From PWQG01 sp050486205 (GTDB taxonomy: Bacteria > Pseudomonadota > Gammaproteobacteria > Pseudomonadales > Pseudohongiellaceae): a stretch of DNA of 64,000 bases. The position numbers and the translations under genes are program-made. Location of the stretch: positions 248,001 to 312,000 of the forward strand of contig JBJHCW010000003.1 of the NCBI GenBank assembly GCA_050486205.1. Reading direction: 5' to 3'. Positions within the stretch are counted from its first letter, which is position 1. Each line of letters begins with the position of its first letter. Shown piece by piece: positions 53,888 to 63,032 of this stretch. The notes beneath the pieces were generated by a model. The model was not told the DNA's origin. It saw nothing but the letters and a program-made list of their open reading frames with translations, and made no database searches.

Positions 53888-56800
53888 TTACCCTCGCCCT
53901 GCTGGAACAGCTTGATTCACGTTAGTATGGGTGTAGGCAAGGGAGCCAGGCAAGGAAAGGCCCACTCGCGTACCATTTTCGGCATTGCTGAAGATCGTCA
54001 GCGTGGCGGCAATTCTCTCGGCACGTTCATACATGCCCCTCAAGCCGCCATGCTCAGGCCGGCCCTGCAGTCTTTGATAAAGCGGTTCAATACCAATCCC
54101 ATCATCCACAATCAGCATTTCAAACGTGTCCGATACGTAGTTGAAGCTAACCGAAATCTGGCTTGCCTGGGCATGACGAAATGCGTTAAAGACCGCCTCT
54201 CTTCCCACCTGATAAAAAGCATCACGTACTTCGTTCCTCAGTGGTACCGGCTCGCCCATATGACTGACGCTGTAAGCAGCTGAAGACGGGAGATCGATAT
54301 CCAGTGGCAATGCCTGAAATGCAGCGGGCAGATCTTCCGAGGGTGACATCTGGCCGCGCAGGCCGGTGATTCTGTCGCGGCCTTCAGCAATGACCTGCTC
54401 GGCTCGGTCCAGCGCCCGCTCCATCGAATGGCGTGCACGGGACTCCCCAGGCAGGCTGTCGGCGACTGCCTGAAAGCTGAGCATCATTCCTTGCACGCTT
54501 TGCAGCAGGGTATCATGCAATTCACGCGCAATACGCTCGCGCTCCTGGAATCGTTCTTCCAGCCGGGTTCTCAGGGCAGACTTTTCCCGCCGGGCATAAA
54601 CGCGGGACATCCAGAATACCAGCGCCAGTAGCGTTGCTGAGACAATCAGCAGAAATCCCGGGCGCAGATAAAAAACCTGGGGAATGCTGATAGTTAAAGC
54701 CGCGCCAGGAAGATTCAAATTCTCATTATCACCAAGTGCACGGACCTGAAATTCGTAATCGCCTGGGCGCAGGCGAGGGAAGACCGCTTGCCTGGCGCGC
54801 CCGGCATCTATCCATTCGGGATCATGGCCACGAAGCCGATATTGAAAGCGCATGGTCTCTGGGGCGAACAGGTTTAGTGCTGAATAGGCGATTACCAGTC
54901 TTTGTGGCGCAGACGACAGCTGAACCGGCGTGGCAGTGATATCAAAATCGACCCCGTCAGCCATAAGCCTCTTTATTGAAACGATGGATGGTTGTCTCAT
55001 ATCGGTGGAGCTGTGTGGATCAACTCGAACAACCCCATACTCTGTTGTGAACCACAGAGAGCCTTCAGGGGTATAGACCGCAGTGGGCAATGGTAATATC
55101 CTGAACGGATCAACCGGTAATCGGCCGGCTTGGTGATAAGCGCTATACAGCAGTGTATTGCCTCCCGCTATGACTCGTTCAACTTCCGTTGCAGGCAGCT
55201 TGAAAATGCCGCCGCGACTGTGCACCCAGATATCCATTCCGGCGTCGTGCGCGCCATTTGAGGCCGGGACGCCGACCAGGCCGTAGATATTCTGGAATGC
55301 TCCGGCAGCCGGCAGATCCAGACGATGAAAGCGTCCGTCCTCGAGGTAAGCCAGACCGTGCTGCCCCCCGACCCAGGTGCGCCCGGGCACATGCAGAATC
55401 GCCGTGACGTGGCCTATGTCCAGTCCCTTTTCATGATCCCAGCGCTCAGTCTCCTGCTCATCAACAGACACCAGAAGATTATCCCGGTATCCGAACCAGA
55501 GCGTGCCCGCGAGGTCGCGGGACGCGGTCACAGGCATCACTTGCCGTTCCGAATCACTTACCGGTTCGGTCCGCCGCCAGTGCTGATTGGACCAGACAAA
55601 AAGCCCGGCCCGATTGACTGATACCCATAAATCACCGTTGGTTCCGACCGCTATCGCCCTGACGGCAGCTTCGCGGGCGGATTCGACTGGCAATGATGCG
55701 ATGCGCGTCGGCACATTCCCTGACAGTGAGAAAATCCCTCGATGACCGCCGATCAGCAAGCCGTACTCCTCGCTGTTTATCATTGTGGTGATCGGCATAT
55801 CCAACTCAAACATGGAATCGCTATCGCCACTTGTGCGCGTTAGCTGGCCTGCGCCAGAGCCTATCCACAATGAACCATCTCCGCTGACTGCCAGTGCACG
55901 ACCACCCGCGCCGCCGGGTAAAGCGAGCGGAGAAAGTGTCTTACGTTTGAGTCGATCCAGACCCGCATCCGTGCCCAACCACAGAATGCCATCGCGGTCG
56001 ATGAGCTGGGACAACACGTTGTCGGAGCTAAGTCCATCCCGAAACGTATACGAGCTGACCGGATTCTGCTCTTCGGCAGCAAGGTGGTGTACACCGGCGC
56101 CCAGCGTACCCAGCCATATACCTCCCTGCTCGTCCAGAACCATACTGACCGCAGATGATGTTGGAATTTCTTCGACTTCAACATCAGTATTTCCTGTTTT
56201 CCTGAGGCGCAGCAGATGATCCATGGCACGATCAGCCACCCATATCTCGCCGGCAGGAGACGAGACAATTTTGCTGATCGACTGACTGTTGCTATCGATT
56301 GGAGTGAATGCGGATGCGCCGGGGGTAAGCATATAGAGTTGTTCTTCGCTCGCGGCCCAGACATGACCTTCGGCATCAACGTGGACCGCTCGGGCGTGGC
56401 GTTCCCCAAACCCCGCCTCCTGTCCAACCCCGTGCCAGGCAACGCCATCATGCCGGGCGAGTCCACCATCGGCTGCGATCCAGACCTGTCCTTGCTGGTC
56501 CTCGGCCATGCCGTATATGATCCCGCCCGGAATTCCGGGCTCAAGCGGTTGCAGCACGTCGTTTGCGGTAATAAACCGGGCCCCGCCGGCGCGAAAACCC
56601 ACCCATAGGCCGTTGGCTGTGCTCAGGAGTGCTGAGACCATCCCAAGCGGCTCACCGTCAGCAGGCACGAATTTCTCGAACTCAAAACCATCGAAACGGT
56701 ACAGGGAATCATTGGTTCCCAGCCAAAGGTAGCCATCAGCGGTTTGCGCCAGCGCGCCTACAGAACCTGGACCATCATCGCTGGCAGTCCAGCGGCGATG

Positions 56801-56905
56801 GTCCATTTGGTCCGGAATGGCCGCGGATATACTGGAACACGCAACGCAGCCAAGCACCGCGACCAGCAGAAAACTGACATATGCTCGCAAGGGAAATGCC
56901 TGCAC
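53888..56905 (-). CDS. Sensor histidine kinase with periplasmic beta-propeller
   Basis: 1005 residues. Signal peptide (1 to about 28), then a long extracytoplasmic propeller built from repeats of the two-component propeller type (DGYLWLGTNDSLYRFDG, GQVWIAADGGLARHDG, GGIWLGTLGAGVHHL, GILWLGTDAGLDRLK and others), a Y_Y_Y domain (MRFQYRLRGHDPEWIDAG, LRPGDYEFQVRALGDNEN), one transmembrane helix near residue 780, a HisKA_3 dimerisation domain with phospho-His in IARELHDTLLQSVQGMM, and a HATPase domain (AVFNAFRHAQASQISVSF, VDDGIGIEPL, HGGLRGMYERAERI). Such propeller sensors usually detect glycans or other extracellular ligands. Cognate regulator follows. Confidence 0.93.
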   Translation of the reverse strand: MQAFPLRAYVSFLLVAVLGCVACSSISAAIPDQMDHRRWTASDDGPGSVGALAQTADGYLWLGTNDSLYRFDGFEFEKFVPADGEPLGMVSALLSTANGLWVGFRAGGARFITANDVLQPLEPGIPGGIIYGMAEDQQGQVWIAADGGLARHDGVAWHGVGQEAGFGERHARAVHVDAEGHVWAASEEQLYMLTPGASAFTPIDSNSQSISKIVSSPAGEIWVADRAMDHLLRLRKTGNTDVEVEEIPTSSAVSMVLDEQGGIWLGTLGAGVHHLAAEEQNPVSSYTFRDGLSSDNVLSQLIDRDGILWLGTDAGLDRLKRKTLSPLALPGGAGGRALAVSGDGSLWIGSGAGQLTRTSGDSDSMFELDMPITTMINSEEYGLLIGGHRGIFSLSGNVPTRIASLPVESAREAAVRAIAVGTNGDLWVSVNRAGLFVWSNQHWRRTEPVSDSERQVMPVTASRDLAGTLWFGYRDNLLVSVDEQETERWDHEKGLDIGHVTAILHVPGRTWVGGQHGLAYLEDGRFHRLDLPAAGAFQNIYGLVGVPASNGAHDAGMDIWVHSRGGIFKLPATEVERVIAGGNTLLYSAYHQAGRLPVDPFRILPLPTAVYTPEGSLWFTTEYGVVRVDPHSSTDMRQPSIVSIKRLMADGVDFDITATPVQLSSAPQRLVIAYSALNLFAPETMRFQYRLRGHDPEWIDAGRARQAVFPRLRPGDYEFQVRALGDNENLNLPGAALTISIPQVFYLRPGFLLIVSATLLALVFWMSRVYARREKSALRTRLEERFQERERIARELHDTLLQSVQGMMLSFQAVADSLPGESRARHSMERALDRAEQVIAEGRDRITGLRGQMSPSEDLPAAFQALPLDIDLPSSAAYSVSHMGEPVPLRNEVRDAFYQVGREAVFNAFRHAQASQISVSFNYVSDTFEMLIVDDGIGIEPLYQRLQGRPEHGGLRGMYERAERIAATLTIFSNAENGTRVGLSLPGSLAYTHTNVNQAVPAGRG

Positions 56906-56955
56906 GATGCGCCACCTCGCCCGTTTGTATTGAGTAGTTTAGCTGGGGAGTGCAG

Positions 56956-57747
56956 TCAGAACCAGCCCAGCTGTTGCTGGAGCCATTCCAGGATTACGTC
57001 TGCGACGCTCTCCCAGCCAGGCTGTATGATCAACAAGTGACCTTGGCCGGGGAACGCCATGTAGTCTGTCGGGGCCGCCGACCGCCGCTGATGAGAATAA
57101 TTGGCTAGAACGACAGAACTTTTGACCATTCGATCGTCACATCCGGAAATCAGTAATAAGGGTCCGCGCTCGTGCCTGAAGTGCAATTTGCTGCCCACGC
57201 CGAATGCGACTGTCAACATCAGTTTTTGTGGGACTCTGCCAACAAACTGTTTATATAACGGGCGGGTTGTTTGCCAGGATGCCGGATGCCCCATGCGGCG
57301 AGAGAATTGCGCAGGTGTCATACGTAGAAAGCGCACCTCCTCCAGCCGCTCTGCTCTTGCGGTAAATATCTGCAGCAGCGATGAAATACCAGGGAAGACG
57401 CACTGAGGTGGACGCGGTGCTATGGCAATGCCAGCTGCACCCAGGCCGCGATCCAGCAATAGCTGAACCACAAGCCCCCCCATCGCATGGCCTATCAGAA
57501 TAGGCGGCGCCGGCAAGCCCGCTAGCTGCGCCGCGTAGAAATCCACGAGACGCTTGAGGGGAGATGATCCCTCATCTTTGCCATGCAGAATCCGGTACCA
57601 GCCCTGCTCACCTGATGCTGGCAGCGACAGGACACTGCAGGCGTAACCGCAGGCCTTGAAGTGGCGCTTGAACCTGTCCCATACCGCTGGGCCCAGCCAA
57701 TCCCCCTGAATAAAACAGACTTCGTACCGTATCGCCACTGTTGCCAC
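56956..57747 (-). CDS. Alpha/beta hydrolase-like protein lacking the serine nucleophile
   Basis: 263 residues with an alpha/beta hydrolase fold: FIQGDWLGPAVWDRF, a nucleophile-elbow segment ILIGHAMGGLVVQLLLDRGL, then LLISGCDDRMV (acid region) and GQGHLLIIQPG (His region). The expected GHSMGG reads GHAMGG: the codon is GCG (Ala), so the usual Ser nucleophile is absent while the Asp and His positions look intact. It may be inactive, non-catalytic, or a decaying copy in this pseudogene-rich area. Transcribed in the same direction as, and upstream of, the sensor kinase. Confidence 0.75.
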   Translation of the reverse strand: MATVAIRYEVCFIQGDWLGPAVWDRFKRHFKACGYACSVLSLPASGEQGWYRILHGKDEGSSPLKRLVDFYAAQLAGLPAPPILIGHAMGGLVVQLLLDRGLGAAGIAIAPRPPQCVFPGISSLLQIFTARAERLEEVRFLRMTPAQFSRRMGHPASWQTTRPLYKQFVGRVPQKLMLTVAFGVGSKLHFRHERGPLLLISGCDDRMVKSSVVLANYSHQRRSAAPTDYMAFPGQGHLLIIQPGWESVADVILEWLQQQLGWF

Positions 57748-57986
57748 TACGCCTCCGCGCCGAGAGCGACGCTTTCTTGGTCAATGCTGCCATTCCCTAC
57801 CTGGCACCGCTAGGCTGCGTTATCGAGAAGCTGTGTTGCTCAAGGAGGAACGCTGGTACCAGCAAGTGAGCCTTGCCCGGTGCTAAATTTCAAACCCCAA
57901 CTAAAAAGACGAACTCATAATTGAACGGGGCGCCGCAAGAGCTCAAGAGATCCCGAGAGTCCTTTTTGACGACACGAGGATTTTTA

Positions 57987-58375
57987 ATGAAAGTGATGAA
58001 AATCAAATCATTCGGCCGCCCGGAATTATTCGAGCTTGGTGAGGTGTCCAAAGCCAGTGCCGCAGGCGGGACAGGTTCTGGTGCGGGTCCACGCAAGCTC
58101 CATCAATCCGCTGGATTACCAGATACGACGTGGTAATCCACTACAAGGAGGAGGGTCACGTCGATGCCATTTTGCGGGAAACCGATGGCAACGGAGTCGA
58201 TGTGGATTTCGACACCATCGGCGGCGACACATTGTCGCGCAGCCCCGACCCGCTCGCACAACTTGGGCGTGTTGTCTCAACTATGGAAATTGCACAGCCG
58301 CAAAGCCTTGTGTTGGAGCGCTCTACCCGGTTGCAGTCGAGTCATAGGCTCATCTCGTCAGCAGAATGATAGTCC
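57987..58375 (+). pseudogene. MDR-type quinone oxidoreductase, frameshifted and internally deleted
   Basis: Three frames in succession carry pieces of a zinc-independent MDR alcohol dehydrogenase/quinone reductase: MKVMKIKSFGRPELFELGEV from 57987; then VPQAGQVLVRVHASSINPLD and YQIRRGN in a second frame; then DAILRETDGNGVDVDFDTIG and LAQLGRVVSTM in a third. About 120 residues, including the NAD-binding start, are missing between the second and third pieces. An AT-rich leader and the intact start remain. Confidence 0.82.
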
Positions 58376-58403
58376 ATAAAACCATCCAGATCAGGAGTCA
58401 ATC

Positions 58404-58741
58404 ATGATCAGTGTCAGAACAGCAGCACAACGAGGCCAGTTCGCCCGGATCCTTTCGCCAGACGGCGACAAGCAATCTCTGCTCATTGGTCAGGACGTGT
58501 GCATTTATGCTGGAGAGTTTGATCGCCCGGAGGCCGCACAGGTGAAATTGTCCCCGACCGCTATGCCCATGTGCTCATTGCGCGCGCGGCTGTCTTGTTG
58601 AACGGCAAGCGGATGGACGCGGGAGACGGAGCCAGAATCACCGAAGAGACTGACCTTGATGTCACCAACGGGCGTAACGCCGAAGTATTGGTATTTGATC
58701 TGCTCCCGAACAGGGAGCCTCAACCGCCGCACAATCGTTGA
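58404..58741 (+). pseudogene. Pirin-family protein, internally deleted and frameshifted
   Basis: AGGAGTCAATC precedes an ATG that begins MISVRTAAQRGQF, the typical pirin N-terminus, but it joins directly to the C-terminal cupin (ARILSPDGDKQSLLIGQDV, IYAGEF), a loss of roughly 130-150 residues including the metal-binding HxH motifs. A frameshift near 58550 moves the rest (YAHVLIARAAVLLNGKRMDA, AEVLVFDLLP) into another frame. Confidence 0.85.
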
Positions 58742-58823
58742 GAAGGGTAGCCCTGTCCTCAGAGTCTCTGGTCTCAATATGCGCCGGGGGAAATAACTTG
58801 ATCATTCTGTAACAAGTTCTTTG

Positions 58824-58844
58824 GTGTTGCCGATTCGGCGACAC
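58824..58844. promoter_or_regulatory. LysR operator-like site, copy 3
   Basis: The clearest of three: arms GTGTTGCC and GGCGACAC around a 5-base spacer, upstream of the second isochorismatase-like gene. Homology to 42190-42261 extends for 72 bases, so it is an old duplicate of the same control region whose lysR is now gone, apart from traces such as GTTACAGA. Confidence 0.55.
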
Positions 58845-58972
58845 AGCGTAACAGGAAGGAGGGCTACCGTGCCATTCACAGCAGTGCCACTATCTTTGTT
58901 GACAGCACCGCAGTCGGTGCATGTGTTTTGTGGCAACGACTTCTATTAACCTCGACGATAAAGGATTCATTT

Positions 58973-59626
58973 ATGACTTTACGCAACGGCCTGGACTCTC
59001 TCCTTCGCCCCGAAGACTCGGTGCTCGTTCTGATCGACCACCAACCTTACCAACTCGCGAACGTGAACAGCCACGAACCGCAGATGGTGATCAACAATAC
59101 GGCGGGCCTGGCAAAGGCCGCCAAAGCCTTCGGCGTTCCAACCATTCTGACCACCGTTATTGCTGAACGTGGCGGACTTCTGTTTCCCCAGATCACCGAA
59201 GTGTTCCCTGGACAGGAAGTCATAGATCGTACGCTCATCAATACCTGGGAAGACCAGAAGGTGGTGGACGCGGTCAAGGCGACGGGCCGCAAACAACTGG
59301 TCATCGCCGGCCTGTGGACCGAAGTATGTGTCGCCATGCCGACAATCCACGCCCTCGGCGATGGCTGGGACGTTACCGTGATCACCGATGCCTCCGGCGG
59401 TGTTTCAACCGAGGCTCACGAGGTCGCCATCCAGCGCATGAGTGCTGCTGGTGCCAACATGATGACCTGGATGGCGTTGGCGGCCGAATGGCAGCGCGAC
59501 TGGGCGCGGTCCGAACAGGCAGAAAAATTGGCGGAAGTTATCGTGCAACACGCTGGTGGTAGCGGCATTGCGCTCCTGTGGGAGCAGCAACTTCTCAATA
59601 CCCCGGTGCCGGGCACCGCAGGCTAA
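58973..59626 (+). CDS. Cysteine hydrolase, isochorismatase family (paralogue)
   Basis: 217 residues, close to the protein at 44623: catalytic Asp in VLVLIDHQPYQLANV, catalytic Cys in VIAGLWTEVCVAMPTIHAL, and DASGGVSTEAHEVAIQRM. YcaC-like. ATG 58973 has AAAGGA upstream; the frame also opens at 58928. It stands among three pseudogenes but looks complete, so it is probably still under selection. An operator-like repeat related to the LysR sites lies at 58824-58844. Confidence 0.88.
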   Translation: MTLRNGLDSLLRPEDSVLVLIDHQPYQLANVNSHEPQMVINNTAGLAKAAKAFGVPTILTTVIAERGGLLFPQITEVFPGQEVIDRTLINTWEDQKVVDAVKATGRKQLVIAGLWTEVCVAMPTIHALGDGWDVTVITDASGGVSTEAHEVAIQRMSAAGANMMTWMALAAEWQRDWARSEQAEKLAEVIVQHAGGSGIALLWEQQLLNTPVPGTAG

Positions 59627-59745
59627 CCCCAGTGGAAAGCGGGCCGGATGAAACTGCCCGATGCTGACGATGCCGAATTCATCCCCTTGCCAGATGAAAC
59701 GGCGCCGCCGATACCAACGCCAGCGATGGTGAGCAGCAAGGAAGA

Positions 59746-60774
59746 TTGGTGGCAGACGCTTCCGGTTTTGGTTTGGTGCATGCTGTTGTCCTGCTGGGGG
59801 CGGCAACCGTTGCTGTGCCCCTGTTCCGCAGGCTTGGCCTGGGCTCCGTGCTCGGCTACCTGGCCGCCGGTCTGGCGGTGGGCCCCTTCGGGTTTGCCCT
59901 GATTGATGACCCCGCAACCTTGCTACACACCGCCGAACTCGGCGTGGTCCTGTTCCTGTTCATCATCGGGCTGGAGCTGCGCCCAGGCAAACTGTGGGCG
60001 TTGCGGCGGCAGATATTCGGGCTCGGCGCGGCTCAGGTAATCACATGCGGTATTCTGCTGACCCTGGTCGCCATGGCAGCGGGCTTTCCTTTCCCCATCG
60101 CCACGGTCGGCGCGATGGGCTTTGTGCTATCGTCCACCGCCGTCATCATGCAACTACTGGAGGAGCAGGGCGAAACATCATCCCCCGAAGGTCAACGCTC
60201 AATTGCCATCCTGCTGCTGGAAGATCTGGCAATCGTCCCTCTGCTGGCACTCGTTGCCCTGTGGGGCGCACTCGAGAACCCTGCGGGTGAGTCCGGCCAG
60301 CCGATATGGATGAGCATTGCCATCGCCCTTGCCGGACTGGTCGCATTACTGGCAGTAGGACGGTGGCTGCTCGACCCGTTTTTCAGAATCATCGCACGCT
60401 CAGGCGCTCACGCCGCTTGTGTTACTTGCTTTGGCCCGGACGCGGCGGCATGTGCCTTACTCTCTTGACGGTGTCGACGAAGCGGACGGCCTGCGTGGGC
60501 GTGTTCTGTTCATTGGCTTCGGCCGCTTCGCGCAGGTGGCGAGCCAGGCATTGTTTGCGCGTGGCGTTGAGCTCTCATTGATCGAGAACGATGAGGGCAT
60601 GATCCGGGCCGCTGCCAACTTTGGTTTCAAGGTCCATTATGGCGACGGCACACGCCTCGACGTACTGCATGCATCGGGTTCAGCCACCGCCGAGGCGATC
60701 CTGGTTTGCGTCGACAAACCGGAGGTGGCTGACCGCATGGTAGCGTTGTGCCAGGCGTCGTTTCCAACCGGCTA
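59746..60774 (+). pseudogene. KefB/KefC-type K+/H+ antiporter, truncated
   Basis: From 59746 the CPA2 transporter N-terminus is clear (RRLGLGSVLGYLAAGLAVGP, LGVVLFLFIIGLELRPGKLW, SSTAVIMQLLEEQGE, ILLLEDLAIVPLLAL), but after FFRIIARSGAH the frame breaks and over 100 residues of membrane domain are missing. A second frame from about 60419 carries the RCK/TrkA-N domain (RVLFIGFGRFAQVASQALF, VHYGDGTRLDVLHASG) and stops early at 60774, without the RCK C-terminal part. Not functional as read. Confidence 0.85.
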
Positions 60775-60860
60775 AAATTTCGATTTTATTGGGTTCAGTT
60801 TTTGCTGCATATTAAGAAGAATCAGACTACATAGTTGATATCAATAGAAAAAAGCTCTCG

Positions 60861-60978
60861 CTACGAATCAGGTGGTTGCATGTTCGGCCGGCACAGCCAG
60901 CATGAGACTGCCGCCCTGCGCCAGCGAACCCGAAGGGTGAGGCGCGTCAGCGCCGAATAATCATGCCGGGTGCGCCAT
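60861..60978 (+). repeat. tRNA-Arg fragment with inserted core (copy C), right boundary of accessory block
   Basis: In the gene-free stretch 60776-61153. Bases 60861-60886 copy the tRNA-Arg anticodon loop through the first half of the T-loop (one mismatch). The T-loop is then interrupted by the same structured core as at 41334-41430 (97 bases at 60882-60978, two mismatches), after which the T-loop 3' half, acceptor strand and CCA resume. It is a split tRNA-Arg 3' half without a 5' half. The two copies lie 19,548 bases apart in direct orientation and enclose the accessory genes. The 80 bases before it are AT-rich with nothing else recognised. Confidence 0.85.
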
Positions 60979-61084
60979 GCCTGGTGAGGCCTTGGCAGAA
61001 GCCTTCACCCAATGTGGTCCGCTACATGAAATTGAAGTACCGGCCGTAGAATTTGTCGATATGTTTTTCGGTCTTCAGCTATGA
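60977..61084 (+). pseudogene. Possible C-terminal gene fragment beside copy C
   Basis: Immediately right of the element an open frame reads PGEALAEAFTQCGPLHEIE and VEFVDMFFGLQL to a TGA at 61084. It looks protein-like and could be the tail of a gene cut by insertion at this site, or chance. No family recognised. Confidence 0.25.
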
Positions 61085-61153
61085 TAGTCAAGCCAAAATC
61101 AGGACCAGACCCTGATCCTTGATCAACATCGTTGGTAATTATCGGATAATTGA

Positions 61154-63001
61154 ATGAAAAAAGTCGGGTGGCTGTTTGGCATCTTGTTGAGTTCGAACGC
61201 ACTGGCTGCGGGCGAAGTTGAAATCCCCTTGCTGGCTGAAACCGTCCAGATTCAAAGCGCGATCAGCAGTGTTCTTGAACTTGATGAGAACGGCCAGGGC
61301 ACGCTTGGTGACGATCTGTGCAACCGGCTTGAGTTGTTCGATCTTGGGGTAGTGTCCGAGGGTGAGCAACTGGCTGTCAGCATGGCGTTGACTGCAACCA
61401 CCGGTGCCCGAGTGCTTGGTGCCTGCCGGGGTCCGGCGCCATGGCGTGGCCGACTTGCAATGAGACTGACGCCTCAGGTGAATGCATCGGGACTGGTCAT
61501 AGAGTTTGTGCCAGATTCGATCGAGTTGTTACGACCGGACGGTAGCCTCGGCGTTTTAGGTGCACCGGCTCGGGTTCTTGCCGATGCGTTGGTGGTGCCA
61601 CGCCTCAACAGTGTTCAGATTGACCTTGCCGGGCCACTGAACGCGCTTGATGAATTGATCGAGCAATTGCTGGGTCCGGGGCGGTCGCAAGTTGGTGAAC
61701 AGTCCCTGGTTCAAAGGACGCGCATTGCCCGCCTCGACACCGAAGAAACAGGCATCCGGGCCTGGTTGGCTTTCCAGGTTCAAACCCTTGACCTGGCCGA
61801 TCAAGCACCTGAACCCAGTCTGGACCCCTCTGAGTTAGCTCAATGGCAAACCATTGAGGATGAGTTCGACGGCTTTCTGACCGCAATCATTTCGACCCTG
61901 GCCCGCTCAACCGAGTCCCATGACTTGCGCACTGAATTACTCGCCACGCTGCTGGACGCCCGACATGCCATTGCCGAGGCACTGACGCTCGATGATCCGG
62001 CGTCTGATCCGGTTCGCGAGCTTTTCCTGACAACCTGGGACAGGCTGCGGCCCCTGATGAGCGAACTTGAAACGCTGGAGACCCCGGGTCTGGAAGTTGA
62101 TTTCAGGTTGGCGGCGTTCATTGCCGGTGGTGACGCGCTGCAGGCGCTCGACGCCCTGGGGCCTGATTATGGTCTGGAAATCACCCGTGACGGGCTGCGC
62201 CGGCTTGCCCGCCTGCTGTTGGCCGACGCGGTGCCTGCGAGTTTCACACCGTTGCCGCTGGAGGTGGATCCGGAGTTTCGTGCGCTGTTTGGACTGGATG
62301 CCAGTGTTGAGCCTGTGAGCACAACAGGGGTATTGATGCGAGGAATCGCTGGTGGTCTCCGCTCGGCGGTATCCTGGCTGTTGCCGGCCGCTCATGCCAG
62401 CAATATTCCCCCGGCCGAAGCGCTCAGGGGGCTGGTCCCGCGTCTGGCGAACCTTGATGACTACCTGGATTTGGTCGCCAGCCTGCTGGAAGAGCAGACC
62501 AACGCGTGGCTGGCCCAAAATGATCGCATGCCGGACCGCATGATGGCGCGACTTGATCCCCTGGTTCGTGCCACGGCATGGAAAGAATCCTGCTGGCGGC
62601 AGCTCGCAGGCTCAGCCAGTGATCCCCAGGTGCTGCGTTCGCCCGTTGGTGCAGTGGGCATGATGCAGATCAACGGCCGGGTCTGGCGCAGTGTCTATGA
62701 TCTTGACCGCCTCACTGATGAAGTTGATTACAACGTAAACGCCGGCATCGAGATTCTGACCCATTACATGGTTGATTACGCGATACGCCGTGGCGAGCAC
62801 GAGCAGCCCGGTGGTGATGACAATCTGATCAAGGCAACCTATGCCGCTTATAACGGTGGTCCGTCACACCTGGCACGGTACCGCCGCGAAGACACGCCCG
62901 CCCGATTGCGGGCAATCGACAATGAGTTCTGGCGCCAGTACACGTCCATCCAGGCCGATCAGTGGCCGGTTATCTCAACCTGCTATGCGGTCGGAGACTG
63001 A
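61154..63001 (+). CDS. Exported lytic-transglycosylase-like protein
   Basis: 615 residues with a signal peptide (1 to about 20, ALAAG). The first 450 residues are a domain I do not recognise, largely helical in the second half. The C-terminal roughly 170 residues are a soluble lytic transglycosylase domain: catalytic Glu in ATAWKESCWRQ, GAVGMMQINGRVWRSVYD, VDYNVNAGIEILTHYMV and TYAAYNGGPSHLARYRRED. It probably cleaves peptidoglycan in the periplasm. First intact gene after the accessory block. Confidence 0.88.
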   Translation: MKKVGWLFGILLSSNALAAGEVEIPLLAETVQIQSAISSVLELDENGQGTLGDDLCNRLELFDLGVVSEGEQLAVSMALTATTGARVLGACRGPAPWRGRLAMRLTPQVNASGLVIEFVPDSIELLRPDGSLGVLGAPARVLADALVVPRLNSVQIDLAGPLNALDELIEQLLGPGRSQVGEQSLVQRTRIARLDTEETGIRAWLAFQVQTLDLADQAPEPSLDPSELAQWQTIEDEFDGFLTAIISTLARSTESHDLRTELLATLLDARHAIAEALTLDDPASDPVRELFLTTWDRLRPLMSELETLETPGLEVDFRLAAFIAGGDALQALDALGPDYGLEITRDGLRRLARLLLADAVPASFTPLPLEVDPEFRALFGLDASVEPVSTTGVLMRGIAGGLRSAVSWLLPAAHASNIPPAEALRGLVPRLANLDDYLDLVASLLEEQTNAWLAQNDRMPDRMMARLDPLVRATAWKESCWRQLAGSASDPQVLRSPVGAVGMMQINGRVWRSVYDLDRLTDEVDYNVNAGIEILTHYMVDYAIRRGEHEQPGGDDNLIKATYAAYNGGPSHLARYRREDTPARLRAIDNEFWRQYTSIQADQWPVISTCYAVGD

Positions 63002-63032
63002 TGAGCAGACATTTGGAACAGGAGTGATGATC

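Noticed and set aside
61098..61116. ATCAGG/CCTGAT hairpin before the transglycosylase gene
   Set aside because: Short, no T-tract, and no gene immediately before it; likely chance.
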